The notes beneath the pieces are model-generated. The model was not told the DNA's origin. It worked only from the letters and a program-made list of their open reading frames with translations, and searched no databases. The position numbers and the translations under genes were made by a program. From assembly GCA_017396845.1 (NCBI GenBank), contig JAFQKQ010000010.1, positions 120,483 to 184,482 on the forward strand: DNA of 64,000 nucleotides, given 5' to 3'. Origin of the DNA: Clostridia bacterium (lineage in GTDB: Bacteria > Bacillota > Clostridia > Christensenellales > Aristaeellaceae). Shown in pieces: positions 50,874 to 60,294 of this stretch (position 1 is the first letter of the stretch; the number at the start of each line of letters is the position of its first letter).

Positions 50874-53474
50874 TTATTTCTTGAGCTTGTTTACAATCGC
50901 CTTGCGGATCATGTCGATCGGGATAATGAGGAATGCAAGAGCGATGCAGGTAAGCCAGCCGCTTACGCTCAGTCTTTCAACGCTGAGTACTTCGCCGCCG
51001 AAGGTGATGAATACAAACTGCAGCAGGAATACGGAGAGCATGACCCAGACGAACGTAAGGTTGCGCTTAATTCCGCCGACGGGGTTCAGGTGGCTCGTTC
51101 TGGCGTTAAAGCCGTTGAAGGTGATCGCCATCATGAAGACGCCGAACACGGCGGTCTTAAGATAGGTGCTGTCCACTTCTCCGAAGAGCTTTGTAATCGG
51201 CTTAATGAACAGAATGCCTATGCAGATGAAGGTGATATACGCAGCGCCGATCAGTATCTCGATGAGCATGTCTTTGCTTACGATGCTGGCGGATCTGGGA
51301 ATCGGCTTGTCCTTCATGTACTCGTCCAGCGCGGGTTCGCTTCCGAACGCGATGGCGGCGAGGGTATCCATGGCGAGGTTGATCATCAGCAGCTGGATAA
51401 CCGTGAGGATTACGTTTTCACCCAAGAGCGGCCCAAGGAAGCAGGTGAGAACGGCTGCTACGTTAACGGTCAGCTGGAAGATCAGGAACTTTCGGATGCT
51501 CTTGAACATTGTGCGGCCGTAGAGAATCGCTTTTCTGATGGAGGAGAAGTTGTCGTCCAGAATGGTGATGTCGCCGGCTTCCTTGGCAACTTCGGTGCCG
51601 CTGCCCATTGCAAAGCCAACGTCCGCCTTCTTAAGGGCGGGGGAGTCGTTTACGCCGTCGCCGGTCATGCCGACAACCAGATTGAGCTCCTGTGCGATGC
51701 GGACCAGACGGCTCTTGTCGGTGGGAAGCGCACGGGAAACAACGCGAAGATGGGGAAGAATCTTCTTAAGCTCTTCATCGCTCTTCTCGGCCATTTCGGC
51801 GGAGGTAAGCGCAACATCCTCGGAGCTGGAAAGAAGACCGGACTCCTTGGCGATGGCTACTGCGGTTTCTTTTCTGTCGCCGGTTACCATAACAACCTGA
51901 ATGCCTGCGTTCTGAACTTCCTTGATCGCGTCTGCGGCTTCCTTGCGAACATTGTCGCGGATGCTGATTACGCAGATCAAGGTCAGCGGCGCGCTGTCGC
52001 TTTCGCCGTCCGCCTTGGCTACGGCGAGAAGTCTCATGGATCTGCCGGCCTGCGTGTCGATGTAGGAGGTGAGGTAATTCTTCTCAACCAGTTCCTTGAC
52101 CTTGCCGTCTTCATCGATATAATGCGTGCATCTCTCGATGATCTTTTCGGGCGCGCCCTTGATATACGTGACGCTCTTGCCGCCATGAACAACGGTGACG
52201 GAGGAATACTTCTTCGCGGAGTCGAAGGCGTTGAAGTTCAGAACTTCCTCTTTATTCATGGTCTGATCGGCCTTGGAGGAAACCAGGAAGGCCATCAGTG
52301 CGCGGTCGGTACTGTTGCCGCCGATGATCTGGCCGTTGCTGGCCACGGCGCTGTTGTTGATGCCTACGCCGGTGACTACATCCGCCATCAGCGCGGGATT
52401 CATCTTGGAAAGCGCGTCATAGGTGCGCACATTGCCCGTCGCCATTTCTACTACGGACAGGCGGCCTTCGGTGATCGTGCCGGTCTTATCACTGAAAAGA
52501 ATGCTGAGACTGCCGGCCGTTTCAAGACCGTTGATCTTGCGTACGAGAACATTGTCCTTTGCCATTCTAAGGCTCTGGAAGGAGAGAAGAATGGAGGTGA
52601 GCATCGGAAGTCCTTCCGGAACTGCGCAAACGATAATCGTAACCGCAACGGTAATTGCATCCATGATCAGGCGGATCCACTCGATCGCGCCCTGCGGGAT
52701 GCTGCCGGTGAACAGCGTCTTCGCCAGCACGCTGATGACGATGGCGATAGCGCCGATATAGCCGAAGGTGGAAATCTGCTTGGCAAGCTTTCCGAGCTTA
52801 ACCTGCAGAGGCGTTGCGCGGGTATCCTCCTGAACTTCAAGCGCGAGTTCGCCGAACAGGGTCTTGTCGCCGACGACCTTGATTTCCATGTATGCTTCGC
52901 CGCCGCAGACTACGGTGCCGCGGTAGGCGTAGTACTTGTTCAGAAGATCCTTTGTATCATAGGAAGCGCCTTCGGGCATCGGGATCTTTTCCGCTTCTTC
53001 GGTTTCGCCGTTCAGGGCCGCCTGGTCTACCTTTGCCGCGCCTTCAACGATTTCGCCGTCGGCAGGAATCTTGTCGCCCGCCTGCAGGTATACGATATCG
53101 CCGACTACTACTTCGCTTACATGGATTTCCTGAAGCTTGCCGTCGCGGAGAACCTTGGCCATTTCCTTGGCTTCCTCTTCGGCTTTCAGTGCGGACGCTT
53201 TGCCCTCCTGCTTGCTTTCGCTCACGGAGGATACGCCGTTTGCGATCATGATCGCAACCAAAATGGCAACCGGCTCAAACCACTCGGTTTCCCCGAGGAA
53301 GAACAGAACGACCTGCACGACCAGAGCGACCAGCAGAATCATAATCATGGGATCCTTGAAGCCTTCAAGGATCTTTTTCCACAGCGGATCCGGCGGGATC
53401 TGCGTCAGGGTGTTTGCACCGTGCTTTTGACGGCTCTCCTCGACCTGTTTGACGGTTAAACCAGTCAGTTTCAT
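50874..53474 (-). CDS. Calcium-translocating P-type ATPase (P2)
   Basis: This 866-residue P2-type pump has ILVAIMIANGVSSVSES, the TM4 motif VCAVPEGLP, phosphorylation SDKTGTITEG, FDSAKKYSSV, KGAPEKI and the hinge MTGDGVNDSPAL. The PEGLP motif and size fit SERCA/PMCA-like Ca2+ pumps of Bacillota. ATG 53474 has GGAGA upstream. As first gene of the Ter operon it may set cytosolic Ca2+ for the TerD proteins. Mn2+ transport is a possible alternative. Confidence 0.92.
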   Translation of the reverse strand: MKLTGLTVKQVEESRQKHGANTLTQIPPDPLWKKILEGFKDPMIMILLVALVVQVVLFFLGETEWFEPVAILVAIMIANGVSSVSESKQEGKASALKAEEEAKEMAKVLRDGKLQEIHVSEVVVGDIVYLQAGDKIPADGEIVEGAAKVDQAALNGETEEAEKIPMPEGASYDTKDLLNKYYAYRGTVVCGGEAYMEIKVVGDKTLFGELALEVQEDTRATPLQVKLGKLAKQISTFGYIGAIAIVISVLAKTLFTGSIPQGAIEWIRLIMDAITVAVTIIVCAVPEGLPMLTSILLSFQSLRMAKDNVLVRKINGLETAGSLSILFSDKTGTITEGRLSVVEMATGNVRTYDALSKMNPALMADVVTGVGINNSAVASNGQIIGGNSTDRALMAFLVSSKADQTMNKEEVLNFNAFDSAKKYSSVTVVHGGKSVTYIKGAPEKIIERCTHYIDEDGKVKELVEKNYLTSYIDTQAGRSMRLLAVAKADGESDSAPLTLICVISIRDNVRKEAADAIKEVQNAGIQVVMVTGDRKETAVAIAKESGLLSSSEDVALTSAEMAEKSDEELKKILPHLRVVSRALPTDKSRLVRIAQELNLVVGMTGDGVNDSPALKKADVGFAMGSGTEVAKEAGDITILDDNFSSIRKAILYGRTMFKSIRKFLIFQLTVNVAAVLTCFLGPLLGENVILTVIQLLMINLAMDTLAAIAFGSEPALDEYMKDKPIPRSASIVSKDMLIEILIGAAYITFICIGILFIKPITKLFGEVDSTYLKTAVFGVFMMAITFNGFNARTSHLNPVGGIKRNLTFVWVMLSVFLLQFVFITFGGEVLSVERLSVSGWLTCIALAFLIIPIDMIRKAIVNKLKK

Positions 53475-53604
53475 ACTACATTTTCTCCTTTTTGTTTTTG
53501 AACACTTGTTAAGCATTTGAGAATGTACCGACGTTCTTTGGAACGCCGGGCAGACGCATATGATTCGATATATCCGTCTCAAATTCTGCCAATGTATCAA
53601 ATCT

Positions 53605-53633
53605 ATTATAGCACTGCAAAACTTAAATGTCTA
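53605..53633 (-). promoter_or_regulatory. Promoter of the Ter operon
   Basis: On the minus strand TAGACA (53633-53628), 17 nt, TATAAT (53610-53605), about 130 nt before the ATPase start. It leaves a long leader with GAACGTCGG / short palindromes. Confidence 0.7.
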
Positions 53634-53916
53634 CAATTCTATCCAATAAATAATTCAAATTTAGAATTGTTGTAAAATTTCTTGGTTTCTTTTCGCTTGA
53701 CACAATATCCGACAGCATATTCGGGTGCTAAAAATACGTTCTTTCAAGATACGTAAAGAAAAGCATCCTGATATAAATCCAAACGAACGCCCGGGCGCAT
53801 GCAAATTTCTTGCGATTTCATTTCTATTGATGTATAATGATTTACACTGAATGCATACTGTGCGTATTTGGCATATCCGCGTATTGTAAGGAGTATTGTA
53901 AGGAACGGCGCTGTTT

Positions 53917-54594
53917 ATGAAAAAACTCATCAAAAAAGCGTTTATCGCCACGCTTCCGGTGCTCACCGGCTATTTGGTTTTGGGATTCGGATTCGGAATT
54001 ATACTGCGCTCCACGGGTTTCAGCGTGCTGATGGCATTCGCCATGAGCCTTTTTATCTATGCGGGTTCCATGCAGTACGTCGCCATCGACCTGTTTACCG
54101 GCGGGGCTTCGTATTTGACGGTCGCGCTTACGACGCTGATGGTCAACGCACGGCACCTGTTCTATGGGATTTCCATGCTCGACAAATACCGCGGAACCGG
54201 CGCAAAAAAGGCATATCTTATGTATACCCTGACCGATGAGACGTATTCTCTGGTATGCGGCGAGCTTTCGGGGGTTCAAGAAACCGACCGTAGTCTTTAT
54301 TATCTGCTGGTTTCTCTGATGGATCACATCTATTGGGTGACGGGCTCGGTGTTGGGCGCGATTGCAGGCGGCGTGCTTCCCTTCAGCACGGAAGGCATTG
54401 ATTTTGCGCTGACCGCCCTTTTCCTGACGGTATTTACGGAGCAGTGGCTTTCCGCACGCGACCGCAGGCCGGCGCTCATCGGCGTTGCCGCGTCGGCGCT
54501 ATGCCTTGTAATATTCGGAAGCGAAAGCTTTTTGATTCCCGCGATGCTGGTCATTGCGCTTACGCTGACTGTGATAAAGGAGGCAAAGCCATGA
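53917..54594 (+). CDS. azlC: AzlC family branched-chain amino acid exporter subunit
   Basis: This 225-residue membrane protein of the AzlC/YgaZ family has the typical start LIKKAFIATLPVLTGYLVLGFGFG, then SMQYVAIDLFTGG and NARHLFYGISM. With AzlD it exports branched-chain amino acids or analogues such as azaleucine. Its stop overlaps the azlD start (ATGATGA). Confidence 0.94.
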   Translation: MKKLIKKAFIATLPVLTGYLVLGFGFGIILRSTGFSVLMAFAMSLFIYAGSMQYVAIDLFTGGASYLTVALTTLMVNARHLFYGISMLDKYRGTGAKKAYLMYTLTDETYSLVCGELSGVQETDRSLYYLLVSLMDHIYWVTGSVLGAIAGGVLPFSTEGIDFALTALFLTVFTEQWLSARDRRPALIGVAASALCLVIFGSESFLIPAMLVIALTLTVIKEAKP

Positions 54595-54920
54595 TGAATC
54601 AACAAACCGCATGGCTGAGCGTTCTGATTATGGCGCTCGTCACGGCGCTGCTTCGGATTCTTCCCTTTATCGTGTTCGGCGGCAAAAGAAAAACGCCGAA
54701 GCTCGTTGAAAAGCTGAGCCGTTCGCTTCCCTACGCCATCATGGGCATGCTGGTTGTATACTGCTTAAAGGGCGTAAGCTTCCGGGAAGCAGCTCTCTTT
54801 GTTCCAAGCCTCATTGCATCCGCTGTGGTAATTGCGCTTCATGTGTGGCGGCGCAATACGCTTTTAAGCATCGTATCCGGAACCGTGTGCTATATGCTGC
54901 TTGTGCAGCTTGTGTTTTAA
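54591..54920 (+). CDS. azlD: AzlD family branched-chain amino acid exporter subunit
   Basis: This 109-residue AzlD/YgaH-type membrane protein begins MMNQQTAWLSVLIM and has ALLRILPFIVFGG and SLPYAIMGMLVVYCLKG, with four hydrophobic helices. ATG 54591 has AAGGAGG upstream and overlaps azlC. It forms the small subunit of the exporter. Confidence 0.94.
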   Translation: MMNQQTAWLSVLIMALVTALLRILPFIVFGGKRKTPKLVEKLSRSLPYAIMGMLVVYCLKGVSFREAALFVPSLIASAVVIALHVWRRNTLLSIVSGTVCYMLLVQLVF

Positions 54921-54947
54921 TGAAAACGGCAATTGGGGAGGCGGAGT

Positions 54948-57029
54948 ATGAAACGAATCGAAGAGCTTAGAAAGCGCGCGCTTGAAAACAGAATCTATCC
55001 GCTTGTGTTTCACTACCATTTTTACAAGGCGTTTGACCGGCTATCATGCGCTTCGGAGGATGAAAGATATCGGGAAGCGTATTCAGAGGCGTTTGAGAAG
55101 CTCCCCGTCAGCATATCGGAGGGCGAGCTGATCGTAGGGAAAATGGATATTCCGCTTACGGACAGCGAAGAGAGCGAATGGAAGAATAAATACAGAAAAA
55201 TCGCCGAGTCATACGCCTGCCAGATGGGGCAGGATTCGCACATGGCGGTCGATTATGAAAAGCTATTGAAAAGGGGAATCTACGGGATCATAGAGGATAT
55301 CAAGGCGCTTATAAAGACATACGAAAACGCCCGTGAATTCTATTTAAACTGCATTTGCTGCCTGAAGGCGGTTCTCGTTCACGCGGAAAAATACGCCGAA
55401 AAAGCGCTTGCGCTAAGCGCAGACGAAACGGATGAAGCACGGAAAAGCGAGCTGCTGGAAATCCACCGAATCCTTCGCCGCGTACCCGCATATCCCGCCG
55501 AAAGCTTTTATGAAGCGGTTCAGGCCGTACATTTTCTCACGCACTGCCTGACGCTGAACCCTCAGCGCCTGAATCACCAGCAGTTCCAGCTGGGAAGAAT
55601 CGACAGATTTTTGCTTCCCTATTATGAAAAGGATATGAGGGAAGGCAGGATCACAAAGGAATTTGCCCGGGAATTATTGGATAGTCTCGCCATTCAGATC
55701 AATATGCGCGTTCCGAACGGGCTTTCCAGCGGCTACATGCTGGGCGGAAGGGACGAAAACGGAAACATAATCGCAAACGATCTTACCGAAATGGGTCTTC
55801 AGGTGATTGAAGATATCCGTCTGGTTTATCCCTCCGTGGGTCTTTGCTATACGAAGGGCTTTCCGGACGCTATTTTGGAAAAGGCCTGCCGTCTCCTCTT
55901 AAATGGGCATTCGCATCCCGCAATCTTTAACGACGACGTGATTTCAAAGGGACTGATCCACTACGGCGTAAGCGAAAAGGAATCGCGCAATTACATCCAT
56001 TCCACCTGCGTAGAAATCACGCCCGTCGCAGCCTCAAACGTATGGGTTGCAAGCCCGTACACCAATATGCCCCAGCTGCTTTTAGACGCGATGGACAGGG
56101 AATACGATTCCGCAGACGATCTTATAAACGCGGTTCTTTGCCTGCTGGATAGAAAAATCAAGCGGAATTTTGAAAGCGAAACCGCTTCCCGAAAAATACG
56201 CATGGAAAAATCCCAAAATCCGCTGCTCTCCTGCTTTGTGGCAGACTGTCTGGAAGCGGGAAAGGACATCGAAAAAGGCGGCGCAAGATACAACTGGATC
56301 ATGCCCTCGTTTGTAGGCATGGCCAATCTCGTTGACTCGCTGTACGCCGTAAAGACATTGGTGTTTGACGAAAAGAGATTTACGCTTGTTGAATACAAAA
56401 AGCTTCTTGATAACAACTTCGAAGGAAACGAAAAACTGAGACTGAATATCCTCAATAAAATCCCCAAATACGGAAATGATTCTGACGAAATTGACAGCCT
56501 CTTTTCACTGTTCACCGAGCACATCATAGAGGAATGCCGAAAATATACGGGGCCGTTTTCAAACGCCAATCTGATTCCGAGCGTATTCTGCTGGGTAATG
56601 CACGAACAATTCGGGCGAAAAACCCAAGCCACGCCCGACGGACGCAAGGCGGGATTTCCCTTGGGCGACGGCTCAGGCCCCTGTCAGGGAAGAGAAAAAA
56701 ACGGACCTACCGCTTCAATTCTCTCCTCTACAAAATGGGAGCACGAAAAAATGATCGGCGGCGTAGCCGTAAATCTGAAGTTCTCCAAATCCTCGCTGGG
56801 GCCTGCCTCCATACAAACCATGCTCGCGCTCATTAAAACCTATCTTTCGCGCGGCGGCTTTGAAATTCAGATCAACGTAATTGACAACGAAACGCTGAAA
56901 AAGGCGCAGCTCTCTCCCGAGGAATACGCCGATCTTGTGGTAAGAATCGGCGGCTACAGCGATTATTTCGTAAAACTGTCCCCTGAAATGCAGGAGGAAC
57001 TGATACTCAGAACCGCGCACAGCGTATAG
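54948..57029 (+). CDS. Glycyl radical enzyme of the pyruvate formate-lyase family
   Basis: This 693-residue PFL-like glycyl radical enzyme has the thiyl Cys as STCVEITP (Cys354) and the glycyl radical loop VRIGGYSDYF with Gly669, the residue that its activating enzyme must convert. It lacks the CC pair of true PFL, so it is more like diol/glycerol dehydratase, HypD or an unassigned class. No activase lies within the next genes. It precedes a URO-D-like protein by 26 nt, suggesting a shared pathway. It is oxygen-sensitive, fitting an anaerobe. Confidence 0.88.
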   Translation: MKRIEELRKRALENRIYPLVFHYHFYKAFDRLSCASEDERYREAYSEAFEKLPVSISEGELIVGKMDIPLTDSEESEWKNKYRKIAESYACQMGQDSHMAVDYEKLLKRGIYGIIEDIKALIKTYENAREFYLNCICCLKAVLVHAEKYAEKALALSADETDEARKSELLEIHRILRRVPAYPAESFYEAVQAVHFLTHCLTLNPQRLNHQQFQLGRIDRFLLPYYEKDMREGRITKEFARELLDSLAIQINMRVPNGLSSGYMLGGRDENGNIIANDLTEMGLQVIEDIRLVYPSVGLCYTKGFPDAILEKACRLLLNGHSHPAIFNDDVISKGLIHYGVSEKESRNYIHSTCVEITPVAASNVWVASPYTNMPQLLLDAMDREYDSADDLINAVLCLLDRKIKRNFESETASRKIRMEKSQNPLLSCFVADCLEAGKDIEKGGARYNWIMPSFVGMANLVDSLYAVKTLVFDEKRFTLVEYKKLLDNNFEGNEKLRLNILNKIPKYGNDSDEIDSLFSLFTEHIIEECRKYTGPFSNANLIPSVFCWVMHEQFGRKTQATPDGRKAGFPLGDGSGPCQGREKNGPTASILSSTKWEHEKMIGGVAVNLKFSKSSLGPASIQTMLALIKTYLSRGGFEIQINVIDNETLKKAQLSPEEYADLVVRIGGYSDYFVKLSPEMQEELILRTAHSV

Positions 57030-57055
57030 AGGAAGCCGAATAAGGAGGAAGGATT

Positions 57056-58162
57056 ATGATCGATCATTTTGCTCCGTCCGTTCATTTTTCAAAGGACGAT
57101 TATTTCCGCCTTCAGAATACATATCGTTCCTGGTGGAAAGGGGAGCTTTCACGCCCGATTGTGCCGTTTGTGACGACCGGACATGAACCCGGCAGAAAGC
57201 CTTCTGCGTATACGCCCCTGTGTTTTGAAAATGCATGGGATTTTTCCGTAACGCCCGACCAGCTGGTGGATGCGTGCGACTGGCAGTTGTCTCAAACGCG
57301 CTTTCACGGGGATGCTTTTCCGATGTTTTCGGTCACGCCCTTCGGCGCGGGCACATTGGCGGCGTTTCTTGGCTGCACGCCCGTGGGACGGAAGGAAACG
57401 GTGTGGTTTTTTCCGCCCGAAAAGGATATTCCCATTGAGAATCTGCACTTTGAAATCGATAAAAACAATCCCTGCCTTCGAAGGGTTCTGAATGTGTATG
57501 AAGCGGGAATGGAGAAATGGCGCGGGAGCGTTGTAATAACGATGGCGGATCTTGGCGGCATTATGGATGTGCTTGCGAGTTTTCGCGGAAGCGAGAATCT
57601 GCTGATGGATCTGTATGATTCGCCGGATGAGGTGAAAAGGTGCATAAACGAGATACAGGATATGTGGTTTGAATGCTTTAAAATGATTAACGGTATACTG
57701 GGAAACGAAGTGATGGGGCATTCGCACTGGTACGGGATTTTCGATGAAAAGCCCAATTACATACTGCAAAGCGATTTTTCCTATATGATCGGGCCTAAAA
57801 TGTTTGACGAGTTCATAGCGCCTGAGCTTTCAATAAGCGCGTCAAGAATTCAAAACGCGGTATATCATATGGACGGAATCGGTCAGATACCGCATCTGGA
57901 AAGCCTGCTTAAAATTGACGGTATCCGTGGAATCCAGTGGGTACCGGGCGACGGCGAAGCGCTTAAGAAGGATTGGACGGAGCTTCTCATCAGAATTATT
58001 AAAAGCGGTAAAAAGCTGATCGCGCATGCCCAGAAGGATGACGGACGCCCGGTAGATTTCGCGCCGGATCCGGGACAGCTGCTTTATAACACAAAGGCTT
58101 TTGACCGCAAGGATATGAAGCTTGCCCGGGAATACGGGGAAATGTATGGGATTGAGGTATAA
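57056..58162 (+). CDS. Uroporphyrinogen decarboxylase-like protein
   Basis: This 368-residue protein with a URO-D/MtaA-type TIM barrel contains GSVVITMADLGGIMD and AVYHMDGIGQIPHLESLL, then IQWVPGDGEA. Such proteins often act as methyl- or corrinoid-related enzymes rather than heme enzymes. It starts behind AAGGAGG, 26 nt after the glycyl radical enzyme. A role in processing that enzyme's substrate or product is likely but unproven. Confidence 0.78.
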   Translation: MIDHFAPSVHFSKDDYFRLQNTYRSWWKGELSRPIVPFVTTGHEPGRKPSAYTPLCFENAWDFSVTPDQLVDACDWQLSQTRFHGDAFPMFSVTPFGAGTLAAFLGCTPVGRKETVWFFPPEKDIPIENLHFEIDKNNPCLRRVLNVYEAGMEKWRGSVVITMADLGGIMDVLASFRGSENLLMDLYDSPDEVKRCINEIQDMWFECFKMINGILGNEVMGHSHWYGIFDEKPNYILQSDFSYMIGPKMFDEFIAPELSISASRIQNAVYHMDGIGQIPHLESLLKIDGIRGIQWVPGDGEALKKDWTELLIRIIKSGKKLIAHAQKDDGRPVDFAPDPGQLLYNTKAFDRKDMKLAREYGEMYGIEV

Positions 58163-58193
58163 ACGGGTATAAGCGCGCGGGAAAAGGAATCGC

Positions 58194-58222
58194 TTGCAGA
58201 CATAACAAATGGATGTTATACT
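58194..58222 (+). promoter_or_regulatory. Promoter of the ferredoxin-type aldo/keto reductase
   Basis: TTGCAG (58194-58199), 17 nt, TATACT (58217-58222). Confidence 0.75.
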
Positions 58223-58265
58223 GAAATAAAAACGGACGCAAGTCTGAAACAGGGAGTAATACACC

Positions 58266-59399
58266 ATGCAATACCGCAAATTCGGAAACACGGGCGTTGA
58301 AATTTCTCAGCTGGGCTTTGGCTGCATGCGCCTTCCGGAATATCAGACCGAGGAAGGACAGTGGCAGGTAGATCAGGACAAGACGAACGAAATGCTGATG
58401 AAGGCGTACGAGCTGGGCGTGAACTATTTTGACAGCGCCTTCTATTACTGCCATTCCAACAGCGAAATCGCAATCGGCAAAGCGCTTAAGCCCATCAGGG
58501 ACAAGGTATATATTTCCACCAAATGCCCGATGGAGCTTGTGAAAAGTCCTGAGGATTACGAAAAGACGCTTGACAAGAGCCTTGAAAAGCTTGGCACCGA
58601 CTATATCGACTTCTATCACTTCTGGAGCATCAATCAGAAGGTATTTGACGAGAAGATCGTTCCTATGAAGCTTATGGAGCGCGCGCTCAAGCTCAAGGAG
58701 CAGGGAAAAATCCGCCATATCTCCTTCTCTTTCCACGATTCCCCCGAAGCGCTTAAGCACATCATCGATCACGGCTACGCCATGGAGACGGTGCTTCTGC
58801 AGTACAACCTTCTTGACCGTGCGAACGAGGAAATGATCAAATACGCCAGCGAAAAGGGTCTCGGCGTTGTGGTCATGGGACCTGTCGGCGGCGGAAGGCT
58901 TGCCGTGCCCACGGAGCTTTCTCAGAAGCTCGGAAGCGGAAACCTGAATACATATGAACTGGCGCTCAGATTCGTGCTCGGAAATCCGGGCGTATCCTGC
59001 GCGCTCAGCGGCATGCAGAATACGGATATGGTGATAAAAAATGCGGCTGTCGCTTCTCTTGAAACGCCCATGACCGAGGAAAAATGGCGCGAGGTGGGTC
59101 AGAGCATGGAAAACCTGAAAAAATTCTCCGAGCTCTACTGCACCGGCTGCGGCTACTGCCAGCCCTGCCCGAAGGGCATCAACATCCCCAGGATTTTTGA
59201 AGCCTATACCTATCACAACGTGTACGGTCTTCACGAGCTTGCGAAGAATACGTTTAACGGATATGTGAACAACGAAAAGAATCCCGGCGCTACGAGCGAA
59301 ATGTGCATTAACTGCGGCTATTGCGAGAGAAAGTGCCCGCAGAAGCTGAAAATCCGTGAGCTTCTTAAAAAAGCCGAAAGCGCGATCAGGGCGCTGTAA
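58266..59399 (+). CDS. Aldo/keto reductase with C-terminal 4Fe-4S domain
   Basis: This 377-residue protein has an aldo/keto reductase barrel (1-270: Asp and Tyr in NYFDSAFYYCHSNSE, Lys in STKCP, His in FYHFW). A bacterial ferredoxin-like tail follows, with CTGCGYCQPC (about 292-301) and CINCGYCERKC (about 347-357), giving two [4Fe-4S] clusters. This architecture is common in anaerobic Clostridia and suggests that electrons come from or go to ferredoxin. The substrate is unknown. Confidence 0.92.
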   Translation: MQYRKFGNTGVEISQLGFGCMRLPEYQTEEGQWQVDQDKTNEMLMKAYELGVNYFDSAFYYCHSNSEIAIGKALKPIRDKVYISTKCPMELVKSPEDYEKTLDKSLEKLGTDYIDFYHFWSINQKVFDEKIVPMKLMERALKLKEQGKIRHISFSFHDSPEALKHIIDHGYAMETVLLQYNLLDRANEEMIKYASEKGLGVVVMGPVGGGRLAVPTELSQKLGSGNLNTYELALRFVLGNPGVSCALSGMQNTDMVIKNAAVASLETPMTEEKWREVGQSMENLKKFSELYCTGCGYCQPCPKGINIPRIFEAYTYHNVYGLHELAKNTFNGYVNNEKNPGATSEMCINCGYCERKCPQKLKIRELLKKAESAIRAL

Positions 59400-59422
59400 G
59401 CGCATAAATTGATTCGGATATG

Positions 59423-59452
59423 GAATCCTTCCGTTTGCATGCGGGAGGATTC
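59423..59452 (+). promoter_or_regulatory. Inverted repeat over the barnase-gene -35
   Basis: GAATCCTTCC (59423-59432) and GGGAGGATTC (59443-59452) form a dyad with one mismatch, and the TTGCAT -35 hexamer (59435-59440) lies in its centre. It is either an operator or a weak terminator of the previous gene. Confidence 0.5.
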
Positions 59453-59463
59453 TGCTGTATAAT
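59435..59463 (+). promoter_or_regulatory. Promoter of the barnase-barstar genes
   Basis: TTGCAT (59435-59440), 17 nt, TATAAT (59458-59463), 23 nt before the start codon. Confidence 0.75.
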
Positions 59464-59485
59464 GAAAGTATCTGGAGGGATGTAT

Positions 59486-60040
59486 ATGATGAAGAAACTC
59501 TTGGCGATGCTGCTTGTGCTTATGCTCATGCTTGCGGGCGCGCTTGGTGAAGCGCAGGAGGTATTGGTAGACGAATACTTTGCCATGACTGATGAGATTT
59601 CCGTAGAATGGGGATACGACTATTTTACGCCGGAGGAGGTTTCTCTGTATCTGTATGCGTTCGGTTGTCTTCCGCCCAATTACCTTACGAAGGACGAAGC
59701 GAAGGACATGGGCTGGGTGAGCAGCGAGGGGAATCTGTGGGAAATCGGATACGGCTTCTGTATCGGCGGGGATACGTTTGGAAACAGGGAAGGTCTTCTT
59801 CCGAATGCGAAGGATAGAAAGTGGTATGAGTGCGATGTAAATTACGAAGGCGGCTTTCGCGGAAGCGAAAGGCTTGTGTTCTCGACAGACGGCCTCATTT
59901 ATTATACCTTTGACCACTACGAAACCTTTGAACTCCTCTATGACGGCTGGTATTACGAAGATTACCTGTATGATGAAACATTTGAATATGAGTATGAAGA
60001 CGCGTATTATGATGAAAGCTGGTGGGGCGGGAAATGGTAA
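59486..60040 (+). CDS. Secreted barnase-family ribonuclease
   Basis: This 184-residue pre-protein has an N-terminal signal peptide (MMKKLLAMLLVLMLMLAGALG) and a guanyl-specific RNase domain of the barnase/RNase N1 family: IGGDTFGNREGLLP, WYECDVNYEGGFRGSERLV and YTFDHYETF. Catalytic residues map to Glu115, Arg129 and His144; the 14 and 15 spacing equals that of barnase Glu73, Arg87, His102. An unusual acidic and aromatic tail follows (about residues 155-184, with YEDYLYDETFEYEYED). The next gene is the barstar-like inhibitor. It is probably a toxin aimed at other cells or a nutrient RNase. Confidence 0.9.
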   Translation: MMKKLLAMLLVLMLMLAGALGEAQEVLVDEYFAMTDEISVEWGYDYFTPEEVSLYLYAFGCLPPNYLTKDEAKDMGWVSSEGNLWEIGYGFCIGGDTFGNREGLLPNAKDRKWYECDVNYEGGFRGSERLVFSTDGLIYYTFDHYETFELLYDGWYYEDYLYDETFEYEYEDAYYDESWWGGKW

Positions 60041-60294
60041 ATTACATTCTTGACGGCAGCAAAATGACGAGCCGCGATGAAGCTCACGAGGAAATCAGAA
60101 GAGCGTTTCAGCTTTCTGAAGATTACGGAAGGAATCTGGATGCGCTGTGGGATACGGTATCCGTAATGGATGCGGAAGTTATATTTGAGAATATCGGATG
60201 CATGAAAGCGGCGCTGGGCGTATATGCGGAAAAGATTCTGGATGTGTTTAAAGAAGCGGCGCAAAAGAATCCCGGTTTTCGTTTTAGGACATAA
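60034..60294 (+). CDS. Barstar-family ribonuclease inhibitor
   Basis: This 86-residue barstar homologue contains YGRNLDALWDTVS, which holds the Asp residues that plug the barnase active site. Its ATG (60034) lies inside the barnase gene (stop 60038-60040), so the two are translationally coupled. It remains in the cytoplasm and protects the cell before the RNase is secreted. Confidence 0.92.
   Translation: MVNYILDGSKMTSRDEAHEEIRRAFQLSEDYGRNLDALWDTVSVMDAEVIFENIGCMKAALGVYAEKILDVFKEAAQKNPGFRFRT

Noticed and set aside
51090-53459. 789-residue plus-strand open frame opposite the Ca2+ ATPase
   Set aside because: This is an antisense shadow caused by codon bias; the minus-strand ATPase has all P-type motifs.
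57999-59405. 468-residue minus-strand frame opposite the ferredoxin-type aldo/keto reductase
   Set aside because: It has no family match, while the plus strand carries the catalytic and cluster-binding residues.
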